Made by a program: the position numbers and the translations under genes. Shown here in pieces: positions 1-6,758 of a DNA stretch of 10,875 nt. The stretch's first letter is position 1. Each line of letters opens with the position of its first letter. The notes beneath the pieces are model-generated. The model made no database searches and had not been told where the DNA came from. It saw nothing but the letters and a program-made list of their open reading frames with translations. The stretch spans positions 1-10,875 of the forward strand of contig JAABPT010000479.1 of the NCBI GenBank assembly GCA_011391855.1. The letters run 5' to 3'. The DNA is from Burkholderiales bacterium. Its GTDB lineage: Bacteria > Pseudomonadota > Gammaproteobacteria > Burkholderiales > Burkholderiaceae_C.

Positions 1-1611
1 CATGGCCAGCCCGAGCACGGGGCCGCGCACGCCGTGTTCGGCCAGCACGGCGGCGATGTGGGCGTGGTGGTGCTGCACCGCGTGCAGCGGCGCGTGGTGC
101 TCGGCGGCCAGCCGTGCGGCCAGGCGCGTGCTGTAGAAATCGGGGTGCAGGTCGTGTGCCACGAGCACCGGCTGCACCTGCAGGATGTGCAGCAGGTGCG
201 CCACGGTCGCGTCCAGGGCGCCGCAGGTGGGGGCGTTGTCCAGGTCGCCCACGTGCTGCGAGACGAAGGCCTCGTCGCCGCGCGTCACGCACACCGTATT
301 CTTGAACCAGCCGCCCAGGGCCAGTACCGAGGGGCCGGCGTGGGCCAGCTGGATGGCCCGCGGCGTATAGCCGCGCGCGCGGCGGATGAACTGGAAGCCG
401 CGACCCGGATCCCCGACCACCGCGCGCAGCACGCTGTCGTCGCAGCGCTGCACGATGTCGCGGTCGTGCAGCAGGCAGGCGTCGGCGATGCCGGCCAGGC
501 GGGCCCGCGCTTCTTCGTTGCCAATGACCAGGGGCTCGCCGCCCGGGTTGGCGCTGGTCATCACCAGGGCCAGCGGCTGCGCTTGCTGCAGCCAGTCGGT
601 GCCGGCCGGGCGCCCGGCCGCTTCGTGGAACAGCAGCACCTGCAAGGGCGTGTAGGGCAGCATCAGGCCCAGCCAGGCCAGGCCCGGTGCCACGCCGGGC
701 AGCAGGGAATCCGCCGTTGCGCTCTTGCGCAACAGCACCACGGGGCGTTCGGGGCTTTGCAGCAGCTCTGCCTCGGCGGCGGTGATGCACGCCAGTCCGG
801 CACCTGAGGCCACGTTCGCCACCATCACGGCCAGCGGCTTGGCCTCGCGCGCCTTGCGTGCGCGCAGCGTGGCCACCGCGCTGGCGTTGCGGGCGTCGCA
901 GACGAGATGGAAGCCGCCCAGGCCCTTGATGGCGACGATCTCGCCGCGCTGGATGCGTTGCAGCGTGCCGGCCATGGGGTCGACGCCCTCCGCCGCGGCA
1001 CCGCCTGCATCGATCAGGCTCAGCTTCGGGCCACAGGCCGGGCAGGCGTTGGGTTCGGCGTGGAAGCGGCGGTCCAGCGGGGCGCGGTATTCGGCCGCGC
1101 AGGCCGGGCACATGGCGAAGGCGGCCATGCTCGTCATGGCGCGGTCGTAGGGCAGGGTGCGTGTGATCGTGTAGCGCGGGCCGCAGTTCGTGCAGTTGGT
1201 GAAGGCGTAGCGCCAGCGCCGCCCCGCCGGGTCGAACATGTCGGCCAGGCAGTCGGGGCAGACGGCGGTGTCGGGGCCGATGGCGGTGCGCACGGCGCAA
1301 CCCGCGTCACCGCGCGTCTCGACGATGGCAAAACCGGGCCGACCGGTGGTGGGCAGCATGGCCGTGGCCGGCAGCACCTGGTCGACGCGGGCGCGCGGCG
1401 GCGCGTCGTCGCGCAGCCGGCGCAGCAGGGCTTGGAGCTGTGCGCTGCTGCCTTCGGCTTCGATCGTGACGCCGTCGCCGTCGTTGCGCACCCAGCCGGC
1501 CAGGCCGAGCTCGTGCGCGAGGCGGTAGACGAAGGGCCGGAAGCCCACGCCTTGCACGATGCCGCGCACCTGGATCTGGCGACGCATGCGGGGTGCCTCG
1601 GCTGCCGGCAT
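1..1611 (-). CDS. hypF: HypF, carbamoyltransferase for [NiFe]-hydrogenase CN ligand (partial, C-terminus off left edge)
   Basis: HypF moves the carbamoyl group of carbamoyl phosphate, through an adenylate, to the C-terminal cysteine of HypE, the first step of cyanide-ligand synthesis. The frame is open from 1611 to the left edge, 537 residues of a family usually about 750-790 long. Visible in order: an acylphosphatase domain (about 13-100) with VRGIVQGVGFRPF, catalytic Arg25 and Asn43; two zinc-finger units with four CxxC pairs (Cys118/121, 140/143, 168/171, 190/193); a YrdC-like domain (about 210-400, IVAIKGLGGFHL); and the start of the Kae1-like domain with the metal motif HHHAH at 514-518. 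The end of the Kae1-like domain is missing. The start is uncertain: ATG at 1611 has GAGG five bases upstream but lies beside a repeat; ATG at 1587 (eight residues shorter) is also preceded by GAGG. It lies 97 bases after hypB, the widest gap in the run. Confidence 0.95.
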   Translation of the reverse strand, partial: MPAAEAPRMRRQIQVRGIVQGVGFRPFVYRLAHELGLAGWVRNDGDGVTIEAEGSSAQLQALLRRLRDDAPPRARVDQVLPATAMLPTTGRPGFAIVETRGDAGCAVRTAIGPDTAVCPDCLADMFDPAGRRWRYAFTNCTNCGPRYTITRTLPYDRAMTSMAAFAMCPACAAEYRAPLDRRFHAEPNACPACGPKLSLIDAGGAAAEGVDPMAGTLQRIQRGEIVAIKGLGGFHLVCDARNASAVATLRARKAREAKPLAVMVANVASGAGLACITAAEAELLQSPERPVVLLRKSATADSLLPGVAPGLAWLGLMLPYTPLQVLLFHEAAGRPAGTDWLQQAQPLALVMTSANPGGEPLVIGNEEARARLAGIADACLLHDRDIVQRCDDSVLRAVVGDPGRGFQFIRRARGYTPRAIQLAHAGPSVLALGGWFKNTVCVTRGDEAFVSQHVGDLDNAPTCGALDATVAHLLHILQVQPVLVAHDLHPDFYSTRLAARLAAEHHAPLHAVQHHHAHIAAVLAEHGVRGPVLGLAM

Positions 1612-1650
1612 CCCACCCTCACCCCAACCCTCTCCCGCCCGGGCGGAAGA
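1612..1650. repeat. REP-like dispersed intergenic repeat between hypB and hypF
   Basis: On the minus strand this segment contains GGGAGAGGGTTGGGGTGAGG, which I recognise as a motif scattered in intergenic DNA of many high-GC proteobacteria, often paired with its inverse. Here the inverse arm is not intact. What remains beside it is a perfect 12-bp palindrome, CCGCCCGGGCGG, at 1635-1646. There is no T-run, so it is not a standard intrinsic terminator. It may affect mRNA stability between hypB and hypF. The family assignment comes from memory of the motif; no copy number could be counted. Confidence 0.6.
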
Positions 1651-1708
1651 CAGGCCGGTGCTGGCTGGAGCTCGGGTCGCGTTCATGGGCAGCCGGCTGC
1701 AGTTGAAT

Positions 1709-2683
1709 TCAGTCGCCCGCACCAAGCCGGGCTTCGAGTTCGGCCACGCGGCGTCGCAGCGCCTCGACATTGCCTTCGCGCGCCGCACCCGCCGCAGCCG
1801 CGCCGCGTTCCAGCCAGGCCAGCCAGGCGTCCATGCCTTCGCCGGTGGTGGCCGAGACGCGCAGCGCCTCGATGCCGGGCCGCACGCGGCGCGCATGGCC
1901 GATGGCGGCGTCGACGTCGAAGTCGACGTACGGCAGCAAGTCGGTCTTGTTGACAATCAACAGGTCGGCGGCATGGAACATATCGGGGTACTTCAGCGGC
2001 TTGTCCTCGCCTTCGGTCACCGAGAGGATGACCACCTTGTGCGCCTCGCCCAGGTCGAAGGCGGCCGGGCACACCAGGTTGCCGACGTTTTCCACCAGCA
2101 GCAGGCTGCCTTCGGCGGGGTCCAACCGGTCGAGCGCCCGGCGCACCATGTCGGCGTCGAGGTGGCAGCCCTTGCCGGTGTTGACCTGCACGGCCGGTGC
2201 ACCTGTGGCGCGGATGCGGTCGGCGTCCAGCGTCGTCTGCTGGTCGCCTTCGATCACCGCCACCTTGAGCCGGCCCTGCAGCGCCTGGATGGTCTTCACC
2301 AGCAGCGTCGTCTTGCCCGAACCCGGGCTGGACACGAGGTTGAGCGCGAAGATGCCGCGGTCGGCCAGGCGCTGCCGGTTGGCCGCGGCGATGGCGTCGT
2401 TCTTGGCCAGGATGTCCTGTTCGATCTGCACCATGCGCTTCGGTGTCACGCCCGGGGCGTGGGCGGCGCCGAGCGCAGCGCCGGAGGCGGCGGCCTCGCC
2501 GTGATCGTGGCTGTGCCAACTGCCGTCGGCATGCTGGTGCCGGTGCCCGCCGCCGGGGGCGTGTTCGTGCGCATGGGCATGCGGATGGGCATGGGTGGTG
2601 CCATCGGCATGCGTGTGCTCGTGCACATGGCTCTCGCCCTCGACATGGGTCTGGTCGCTGCCGCAACCGCAAGTGACGCACAT
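1709..2683 (-). CDS. hypB: HypB, nickel-binding GTPase of hydrogenase maturation
   Basis: HypB is a cytosolic GTPase that works with HypA to insert nickel into the hydrogenase large subunit. The 324-residue protein opens with MCVTCGCG, matching the N-terminal high-affinity nickel motif CxxCxC (Cys2, Cys5, Cys7). A histidine-rich segment follows with 17 His between residues 13 and 61, as in HypB proteins that store nickel. The G domain has the P-loop SSPGSGKTT at 118-126, EGDQQT at 145-150, Cys173-His174 in GKGCH and Cys205 in VENVGNLVCP (the family's second metal site), and the base-specificity motif NKTD at 245-248. The last 20 residues look like a short coiled coil. The frame extends upstream to 2890 inside hypA, but the CxxCxC start and the Shine-Dalgarno site fix ATG at 2683. 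The gap from hypA is 31 bases. Confidence 0.97.
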   Translation of the reverse strand: MCVTCGCGSDQTHVEGESHVHEHTHADGTTHAHPHAHAHEHAPGGGHRHQHADGSWHSHDHGEAAASGAALGAAHAPGVTPKRMVQIEQDILAKNDAIAAANRQRLADRGIFALNLVSSPGSGKTTLLVKTIQALQGRLKVAVIEGDQQTTLDADRIRATGAPAVQVNTGKGCHLDADMVRRALDRLDPAEGSLLLVENVGNLVCPAAFDLGEAHKVVILSVTEGEDKPLKYPDMFHAADLLIVNKTDLLPYVDFDVDAAIGHARRVRPGIEALRVSATTGEGMDAWLAWLERGAAAAGAAREGNVEALRRRVAELEARLGAGD

Positions 2684-2692
2684 GATTTCGTT

Positions 2693-2698
2693 TCCTTT
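2693..2698 (-). promoter_or_regulatory. Ribosome binding site of hypB
   Basis: AAAGGA on the minus strand sits nine bases before ATG 2683. It supports this start over the longer in-frame opening inside hypA. Confidence 0.75.
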
Positions 2699-2714
2699 CG
2701 TGGAGACCGCGCCT

Positions 2715-3056
2715 TCACGCAATCTCGATTTCGGTGACGCGCATCTCGTCGCCCTTGACCACCTGCAACTGGTGGCTGCCGCAATGCGGGCAGGCGTCGC
2801 CGCGCTGCGTGATGGGCACCTGGCCGCCGCAGGGCATGCACCAGGCCAGGCCGGGTGGGGTGACGATCTCCAGCCGGGCGCCTTCGGCAACGGTGCCGCG
2901 CGTGACGGCGTCGAAACAGAAGCGCAGCGCTTCCACTTCCACCTGCGCCAGCGTCCCGATCTCCAGCCAGACCGCCGTCACGGCGGTGGCGGCGTTGGCG
3001 CGCGCACCGTCTTCCACCAGCTGCAGCACGCCTTCGGCGAGCGACATCTCATGCAT
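2715..3056 (-). CDS. hypA: HypA, hydrogenase nickel-insertion metallochaperone
   Basis: HypA binds nickel at its N-terminus and, with HypB, delivers it to the hydrogenase large-subunit precursor. The 113-residue protein is of normal family length. It starts MHEMSLAEGV, with the conserved His2 and Glu3 of the nickel site. The zinc-binding loop is formed by two CxxC pairs, Cys73/Cys76 (CMPC) and Cys89/Cys92 (CPHC). The ATG at 3056 overlaps the end of hupK by 8 bases and has GAGG nine bases upstream; the MHE motif leaves no doubt about the start, although the frame is open farther upstream. It lies between hupK and hypB, the usual order of hup/hox-type operons. Confidence 0.97.
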   Translation of the reverse strand: MHEMSLAEGVLQLVEDGARANAATAVTAVWLEIGTLAQVEVEALRFCFDAVTRGTVAEGARLEIVTPPGLAWCMPCGGQVPITQRGDACPHCGSHQLQVVKGDEMRVTEIEIA

Positions 3057-4203
3057 GGCGAACGACCTCGATCCGAAAGCCCACGCAGGGGTCAAGTGCG
3101 TGCACCGCCAGACCGGTGCGCGACACCAGCGTGGCTTCGTCGGGCGCCTCGGTGCCGACGATGCCGCGGAACAGCGCGCCCTGCGGGTGGAAATTCCATT
3201 CGGTGGGCGCCACGATGCGGTACTCGGCAATGCGGCCTTGCGCCAGCCGCGCGTGATGGATGAGCAGGCCGCGCGCGGTCTGCACGGCGGCCAGGCCGGT
3301 GCCGTCGGCGAGTGTCCAGCTGCGGATCCAGCCACTGGCCGCAGCATGGGGCGACGCCAGTTCGACCAGCAGCGTGGCCGCTTCCACCAGCCGCGCTGCA
3401 AGACGAGTGGCCGCGCTGTGGCCTTCGCGCGCGATCAGCGCCGCCACCAGCGGCTGTGCCTGCAGGCGCGAAAGCGCACCCGTCTCCACCGGCCGGCCGC
3501 CCCAGGTGGGCGCCTGTGCGAACAGCGGGTCCTGCTGCAGCGCCGGCACCACGGCCGACCACCAGGCTTCGTCGTCCAGGCCGGGCATCAGGGCCGTGTC
3601 GCTGCGGCACAAACCGGGGGCGGTGGCCGCCAGCCGGGCCAGCGCGCGGGCCGGCAGTGTGGCCGCGCTGTCACGCCAGGCGTCGAAGGAGGCCGCGTCG
3701 GCAAGTTCGAGCCAGGCCGCGGGTGGGCGGCCGTAGACATGCTCACGCGCGATCTCGCTCAGCGCACCGGCCGCCGCGGCCAGCGCTGCACGGCTTTCAT
3801 CCGGGTGGGCTTTCAAGGCGGCGATGGCCAGTGCGACGGCGGCCCGCACCGGCGCCACCGCAGCGGCCTTGGGCGGCAGCGACAGCGAACGCGGGGCGTC
3901 GATCAACAGGCGCCACAGCGTTTCCTGCAGCGACTCCAGCACCACGGTCCAGGCACTGGCTCCGGGTAGACCTTCGGCTGCGCAGTCGCTGCCCGCGGCG
4001 GCGCGCAAGGCGGCGGCGCAAGCAGCTCCCTGGGCCTGGCCGCACAGGGCATACAGCCGCGGCACCAGCGCGGCTGCCTCGGGCGGCGCTCGCCCGAGCA
4101 GCACGCGCGAGGCCACCAGCGGGCGCGTCGAGGCCAGGCCGACATGGCGCACACGCTGCCCGTCCCAGTGCAGGGTCACGGTGATTTCACCCTCGATCGA
4201 CAT
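3049..4203 (-). CDS. hupK: HupK (HoxV-like), large-subunit-related hydrogenase assembly scaffold
   Basis: HupK/HoxV is related to the hydrogenase large subunit and is thought to act as a scaffold for assembling or transferring the Fe(CN)2CO unit; it is not itself catalytic. The protein has 384 residues from ATG 4203. Visible family marks are the N-terminal strand pattern GEITVTL.WDG, RPLVASRVLLGR, a single cysteine in LCGQAQ (Cys54) where the large subunit has a CxxC pair, and EWNFHPQGAL. Near the C-terminus LDPC (370-373) recalls the large-subunit motif DPCxxC, but the second cysteine is absent (DPCVGF). The frame also allows GTG at 4227; I chose ATG 4203 because GTG lacks a ribosome site and would lengthen the overlap with hupJ. 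It overlaps hupJ by 17 bases and hypA by 8. Much of the middle is alanine-rich and poorly conserved. Confidence 0.9.
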   Translation of the reverse strand: MSIEGEITVTLHWDGQRVRHVGLASTRPLVASRVLLGRAPPEAAALVPRLYALCGQAQGAACAAALRAAAGSDCAAEGLPGASAWTVVLESLQETLWRLLIDAPRSLSLPPKAAAVAPVRAAVALAIAALKAHPDESRAALAAAAGALSEIAREHVYGRPPAAWLELADAASFDAWRDSAATLPARALARLAATAPGLCRSDTALMPGLDDEAWWSAVVPALQQDPLFAQAPTWGGRPVETGALSRLQAQPLVAALIAREGHSAATRLAARLVEAATLLVELASPHAAASGWIRSWTLADGTGLAAVQTARGLLIHHARLAQGRIAEYRIVAPTEWNFHPQGALFRGIVGTEAPDEATLVSRTGLAVHALDPCVGFRIEVVRHA

Positions 4204-4789
4204 GGGGGCTGCCACCCAGGCGGCCACGCAGGAAGTCGCGCTTGGACACCGGGGCCGGGGGCGCCGCGCTGGCGCGCTGCGGGTCCGCCTGGGCGGGCGT
4301 GGCGGGCGTGTCGGGCGACAGGTCGGCTTGCGGGAATTCAGGCACTTCGGCGTTGTCGGTGTCGAACAAGGCCTCGCGCGCCAGGCGCGCCACCAGCCGC
4401 GCCGCGGCCTGGTCCTGGAAGTCGTGCATGGGTGAAAAGAGCGAGCAGGTCTGGTGCTCGCCCACCGCCGGATCGTCGGCGCCGATGAACTCGAACACGC
4501 CGGCCGGGAAGTGCAGCTTGCGCTTGCCGCGCAGCGGCAGCGGCTGCCACAGGCTGCGCTGGCGCGGCAGCAGCACGAGGTTCATGAACCAGGGCGTGAC
4601 CATCACGCCCAGCCAGTGGCCCTGCCAGGGTTCGAAGGCCACGGCCTCGACCTCCAGTGCCGGGTTCACGAAACCCAGGCCTTCCATGCGCCGGGCAACC
4701 TCGCGAAAGGCCGCGGTCAGCCGCGGCGACGGGTCGGGCAACGGCGGCTCGACGGCGGCCTGCGTGCCGGGCAGTGCGGCTTCAGTCAT
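4187..4789 (-). CDS. hupJ: HupJ (HoxT/HybE family) hydrogenase assembly chaperone
   Basis: Members of the HybE/HupJ family assist maturation of the hydrogenase; HybE is known to bind the Tat signal of the small subunit and hold back export until assembly is complete. The protein has 200 residues. The recognisable core is at about 25-150: FREVARRMEGLGFVNPALEVEAV, a WLGVMVTPWFMNLVLLP segment, FPAGVFEFIG, and SLFSPMHDF, followed by an alpha-helical region. Residues about 155-181 are a Pro/Ala/Asp-rich linker. At the end, SKRDFLRGR (182-190) resembles a twin-arginine signal motif with no hydrophobic stretch after it. Its ATG overlaps the hupI stop as ATGA and has no clear ribosome site, so it is probably translationally coupled. 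The sequence gives no sign of the rubredoxin fusion seen in some family members; rubredoxin is encoded separately by hupI. Confidence 0.9.
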   Translation of the reverse strand: MTEAALPGTQAAVEPPLPDPSPRLTAAFREVARRMEGLGFVNPALEVEAVAFEPWQGHWLGVMVTPWFMNLVLLPRQRSLWQPLPLRGKRKLHFPAGVFEFIGADDPAVGEHQTCSLFSPMHDFQDQAAARLVARLAREALFDTDNAEVPEFPQADLSPDTPATPAQADPQRASAAPPAPVSKRDFLRGRLGGSPHVDRG

Positions 4790-5013
4790 CGAGGTCGGTC
4801 ATCCGGGATCACCATGAACTGGCTGTGCAGTGCCGCGCAGTTGGGGCAGGTCCAGTGCGGCGGCAACGCCGTGAAGGGCGTGCCGGGCGGCACTTGCCAG
4901 ACGGAATCGCCCTCGGCCGGGTCGTAGACGTACCAGCAGATCTTGCATTCGAGCCGCGTTTCGGGACCGATCTCGCGCTCGTTGCCGAAGCCCTGGAAGC
5001 CCACGGTGCTCAT
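4786..5013 (-). CDS. hupI: HupI, hydrogenase-associated rubredoxin
   Basis: This is a small rubredoxin (75 residues) with one iron held by four cysteines, at Cys23/Cys26 (CKIC) and Cys56/Cys59 (CPNC). It also has the typical rubredoxin segment WYVYDPAEGD and PPGTPFTALPPHWTCP. In hup/hox operons HupI/HoxR is needed for full uptake hydrogenase activity in air and is thought to help with iron-sulfur maturation or electron handling of the small subunit. Its placement between hupH and hupJ is canonical. It starts 12 bases after hupH and overlaps hupJ by 4. A stand-alone electron-transfer rubredoxin would look alike; the operon context decides the name. Confidence 0.96.
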   Translation of the reverse strand: MSTVGFQGFGNEREIGPETRLECKICWYVYDPAEGDSVWQVPPGTPFTALPPHWTCPNCAALHSQFMVIPDDRPR

Positions 5014-5025
5014 GTCGCTGGCGCC

Positions 5026-5910
5026 TCAGTTCGGTGCTGCTTCGGCCACCGACTCGTCCATCCACTGCACCAGTTCGGCCAGGCGCTCGCGGCTGTCGGC
5101 CAGGTCTTCGCCGGAGGCCAGCGCCACTTCGGGCACGCCCACCACTTCCAGCGTATTGAGGATCAGCGTATTCATGGCGTTGAAATACTGCACGCGCCAG
5201 ACGCCGCGCGTGAGCGTGGAAGTGACGTGGCAGTTGCCGAAGCCACGCGAGATCATCGCCACCGGGCCCACCGGCAGGGCGCGTTCCAGCACCGCATGGT
5301 CGTCGGGCGTCATCGGGAACAGCGTCAGGTTGATGACATGCGCGCGGGCGGCGGGGTCGCGTGTCTGCAGCTGGCTGGCGATCTCGGCCACCAGTGCGGG
5401 CGAGTTCATCGCGCCGGCGGGCCAGTCCACGGCGGGCAGTCCGGCAGCGGCTCCCGCGGACGCGGCTTGCACGGCCACGTCGGGCACGGCGCCGGCTTCC
5501 AGCCAGTCGGCCACGAGCCGGCCCTGGGCGTCGAATTCGCAGCAGCGCCACAGGCCGGTGAAGACGCTTTCCTGGATGCGGCAGGGGCGTGGCCCCTTGA
5601 TCTGGATCGAGACCTCGCCTTCGCCCAGCATCTGGTTCGTGATTTCGAGCGCGGCGGCGCCGATGTCGCCCATGTCGACGCGCGGGCCGGGCCTGCCGCT
5701 GTCGGGGTCCCAGGCCTGCAGCGCGGCCAGGAAACCCGCGAGCAAGTCGCGCGATGCGGCCAGTGCAGCCGGGTCGACCTTCTCCGGCACGCGGGGCATG
5801 GCGAAAGTATTCATTTCGCGCGGCATGGGCAGGAAGTCGAGTTCGGCGTCTTCGTCCCCGGGCTGGCTGCCCGGGCCGATGCTGCGCACAGGAACGGGGA
5901 AGTCCTTCAT
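5026..5910 (-). CDS. hupH: HupH (HyaF/HoxQ family) hydrogenase accessory protein
   Basis: HupH/HyaF proteins take part in small-subunit maturation of group 1 [NiFe] hydrogenases in the cytoplasm; their exact biochemical role is unsettled. The protein has 294 residues, the usual size. Recognisable stretches are MNTFAMPRVP (about 33-42), GEGEVSIQI (about 96-104) followed by ESVFTGLWRCCEFD with the Cys123-Cys124 pair, and the best conserved block around GFGNCHVTST (Cys227) and VWRVQYFNAMNTLILNTLEVV. The C-terminal helix SRERLAELVQWM is also typical. The start at ATG 5910 has a good AAGGAGT site upstream; longer in-frame openings inside hupG are not supported. The 41-base gap from hupG is one of the wider gaps here and contains nothing besides the ribosome site. 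Confidence 0.93.
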   Translation of the reverse strand: MKDFPVPVRSIGPGSQPGDEDAELDFLPMPREMNTFAMPRVPEKVDPAALAASRDLLAGFLAALQAWDPDSGRPGPRVDMGDIGAAALEITNQMLGEGEVSIQIKGPRPCRIQESVFTGLWRCCEFDAQGRLVADWLEAGAVPDVAVQAASAGAAAGLPAVDWPAGAMNSPALVAEIASQLQTRDPAARAHVINLTLFPMTPDDHAVLERALPVGPVAMISRGFGNCHVTSTLTRGVWRVQYFNAMNTLILNTLEVVGVPEVALASGEDLADSRERLAELVQWMDESVAEAAPN

Positions 5911-5914
5911 CGTC

Positions 5915-5921
5915 ACTCCTT
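5915..5921 (-). promoter_or_regulatory. Ribosome binding site of hupH
   Basis: AAGGAGT lies four bases before ATG 5910 on the minus strand. It is the strongest ribosome site in the hup run and fixes the hupH start in a frame that stays open far upstream. Confidence 0.75.
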
Positions 5922-5951
5922 GGGTGGGTCCGGCGGCCAGGGTGGGTGGGC

Positions 5952-6431
5952 TCAGGTGGCGCAGGAACTGGCCGCGCCGGGACCGCGCACGGGAATGCCC
6001 ACGGTGGGCGGCCGCGTGGGGGCGGCGCCCAGCAAGGCCTGCATCTGTTCGATATATTCGTCCCAGTTGCGCAGGCCGTCGATGACGCCGACATACAGGC
6101 CGTCCTTCAGCATCACCAGCGCCGGCCAGCGGTGGAAGCCGTAGCGCCGCTGCACCTGGCGCGCCGCTTCGGGCAGCAGCACGCCCACCACAAAGCGGCC
6201 GGGTAGTGCGCGCTGCAGCTGCGGCACGATGACCGCCAGGTCCAGCGTTTCCTTGAAACGCATCGGGTCCTCGGTGAAGACCAGCAGCGCGTGGCCAGGC
6301 CGTGCCAGGAAAGCTTCGACGTCGTCGGCGTCGACCCGTGTGCAACCGTGACGGCTGAACATCTGCTCGACCAGCGGATACGCGGTCAGGATATCGGCGC
6401 CGGGTTGCACCGGCATCGGGATGGCACTCAT
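5952..6431 (-). CDS. hupG: HupG (HyaE/HoxO family) thioredoxin-like hydrogenase chaperone
   Basis: HupG/HyaE proteins are cytosolic chaperones of the hydrogenase small subunit; HyaE is known to interact with Tat signals of small subunits. The protein has 159 residues and a thioredoxin-like fold: the strand HALLVFTEDP (47-56), a helix to about 75, RFVVGVLLPEAARQVQRRYGFHRWPALVML (79-108) with the cis-proline position at Pro103, then GLYVGVIDGLRNWDEYIEQM. The active-site CxxC of thioredoxins is replaced by TEDP, so it should have no disulfide activity. The only cysteines are Cys30 and Cys157. Start ATG 6431 overlaps the hupF stop as ATGA and is preceded by AAGGAG. The C-terminal 25 residues are a Pro/Gly/Ala-rich tail. 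Confidence 0.93.
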   Translation of the reverse strand: MSAIPMPVQPGADILTAYPLVEQMFSRHGCTRVDADDVEAFLARPGHALLVFTEDPMRFKETLDLAVIVPQLQRALPGRFVVGVLLPEAARQVQRRYGFHRWPALVMLKDGLYVGVIDGLRNWDEYIEQMQALLGAAPTRPPTVGIPVRGPGAASSCAT

Positions 6432-6757
6432 GGCGTGTCTCCTTGCGGGTGGGTCTGCAGGCGATCCCGCAAGTGCGCGGGCAGCTGCGGTTCGCGGTCG
6501 ATCAGGTCGCGGAAATGCGCGTCGGTGGTGTCGCCACCGGCCAGCACGGCGGCCAGTGCGTCCAGCGCGGCGTCGGTCTGCGCCGCCTCTTCGGCGGTCA
6601 GGGGGCGCAACGCAGCGCCCTGGAAGGCCAGCACCCAGCTGCCGGGAGGCAGTTCGCCCACCATCAGCATGTTCAGCCGCTCGGTCTGGCCGCGGCCCTC
6701 GGCCAGGGCCATGCCGTTTTCGCAGCTCACGATCTTCATCGGTGTGCCGATGCACAT
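6428..6757 (-). CDS. hupF: HupF, HypC-family chaperone of the hydrogenase large subunit
   Basis: This is a HypC/HupF-family protein of 109 residues. It begins MCIGTPMKIV; Cys2 is the residue that binds the large subunit and the Fe(CN)2CO precursor in HypC proteins. The beta-barrel core (about 1-55) ends in LPPGSWVLAFQGAALRPL. HupF is distinguished from HypC by its C-terminal extension (here about 60-109, helical and acidic) and its place after hupD. In rhizobia HupF is known to stabilise the large subunit when hydrogenase is made in oxygen. The frame is open to 6856 inside hupD, but the invariant MCxG start and a GGGAG site upstream set the start at 6757, one base after the hupD stop. A true hypC would be expected downstream of hypF, outside the window. 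Confidence 0.94.
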   Translation of the reverse strand: MCIGTPMKIVSCENGMALAEGRGQTERLNMLMVGELPPGSWVLAFQGAALRPLTAEEAAQTDAALDALAAVLAGGDTTDAHFRDLIDREPQLPAHLRDRLQTHPQGDTP

Positions 6758-6758
6758 G

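Noticed and set aside
907..1953. Plus-strand open frames of several hundred codons across hypF and hypB (also 34-807 and 1559-2737)
   Set aside because: They are antisense to hypF and hypB, which show intact domains. No ribosome site or recognisable motif supports them.
4204..4227. GTG start for hupK, eight codons upstream
   Set aside because: It has no ribosome site and would extend the overlap with hupJ to 41 bases; the added residues do not resemble the family N-terminus.
4657..6144. A 495-codon plus-strand open frame opposite hupJ to hupG
   Set aside because: It spans several clear minus-strand genes and their junctions, and its translation shows no family motif.
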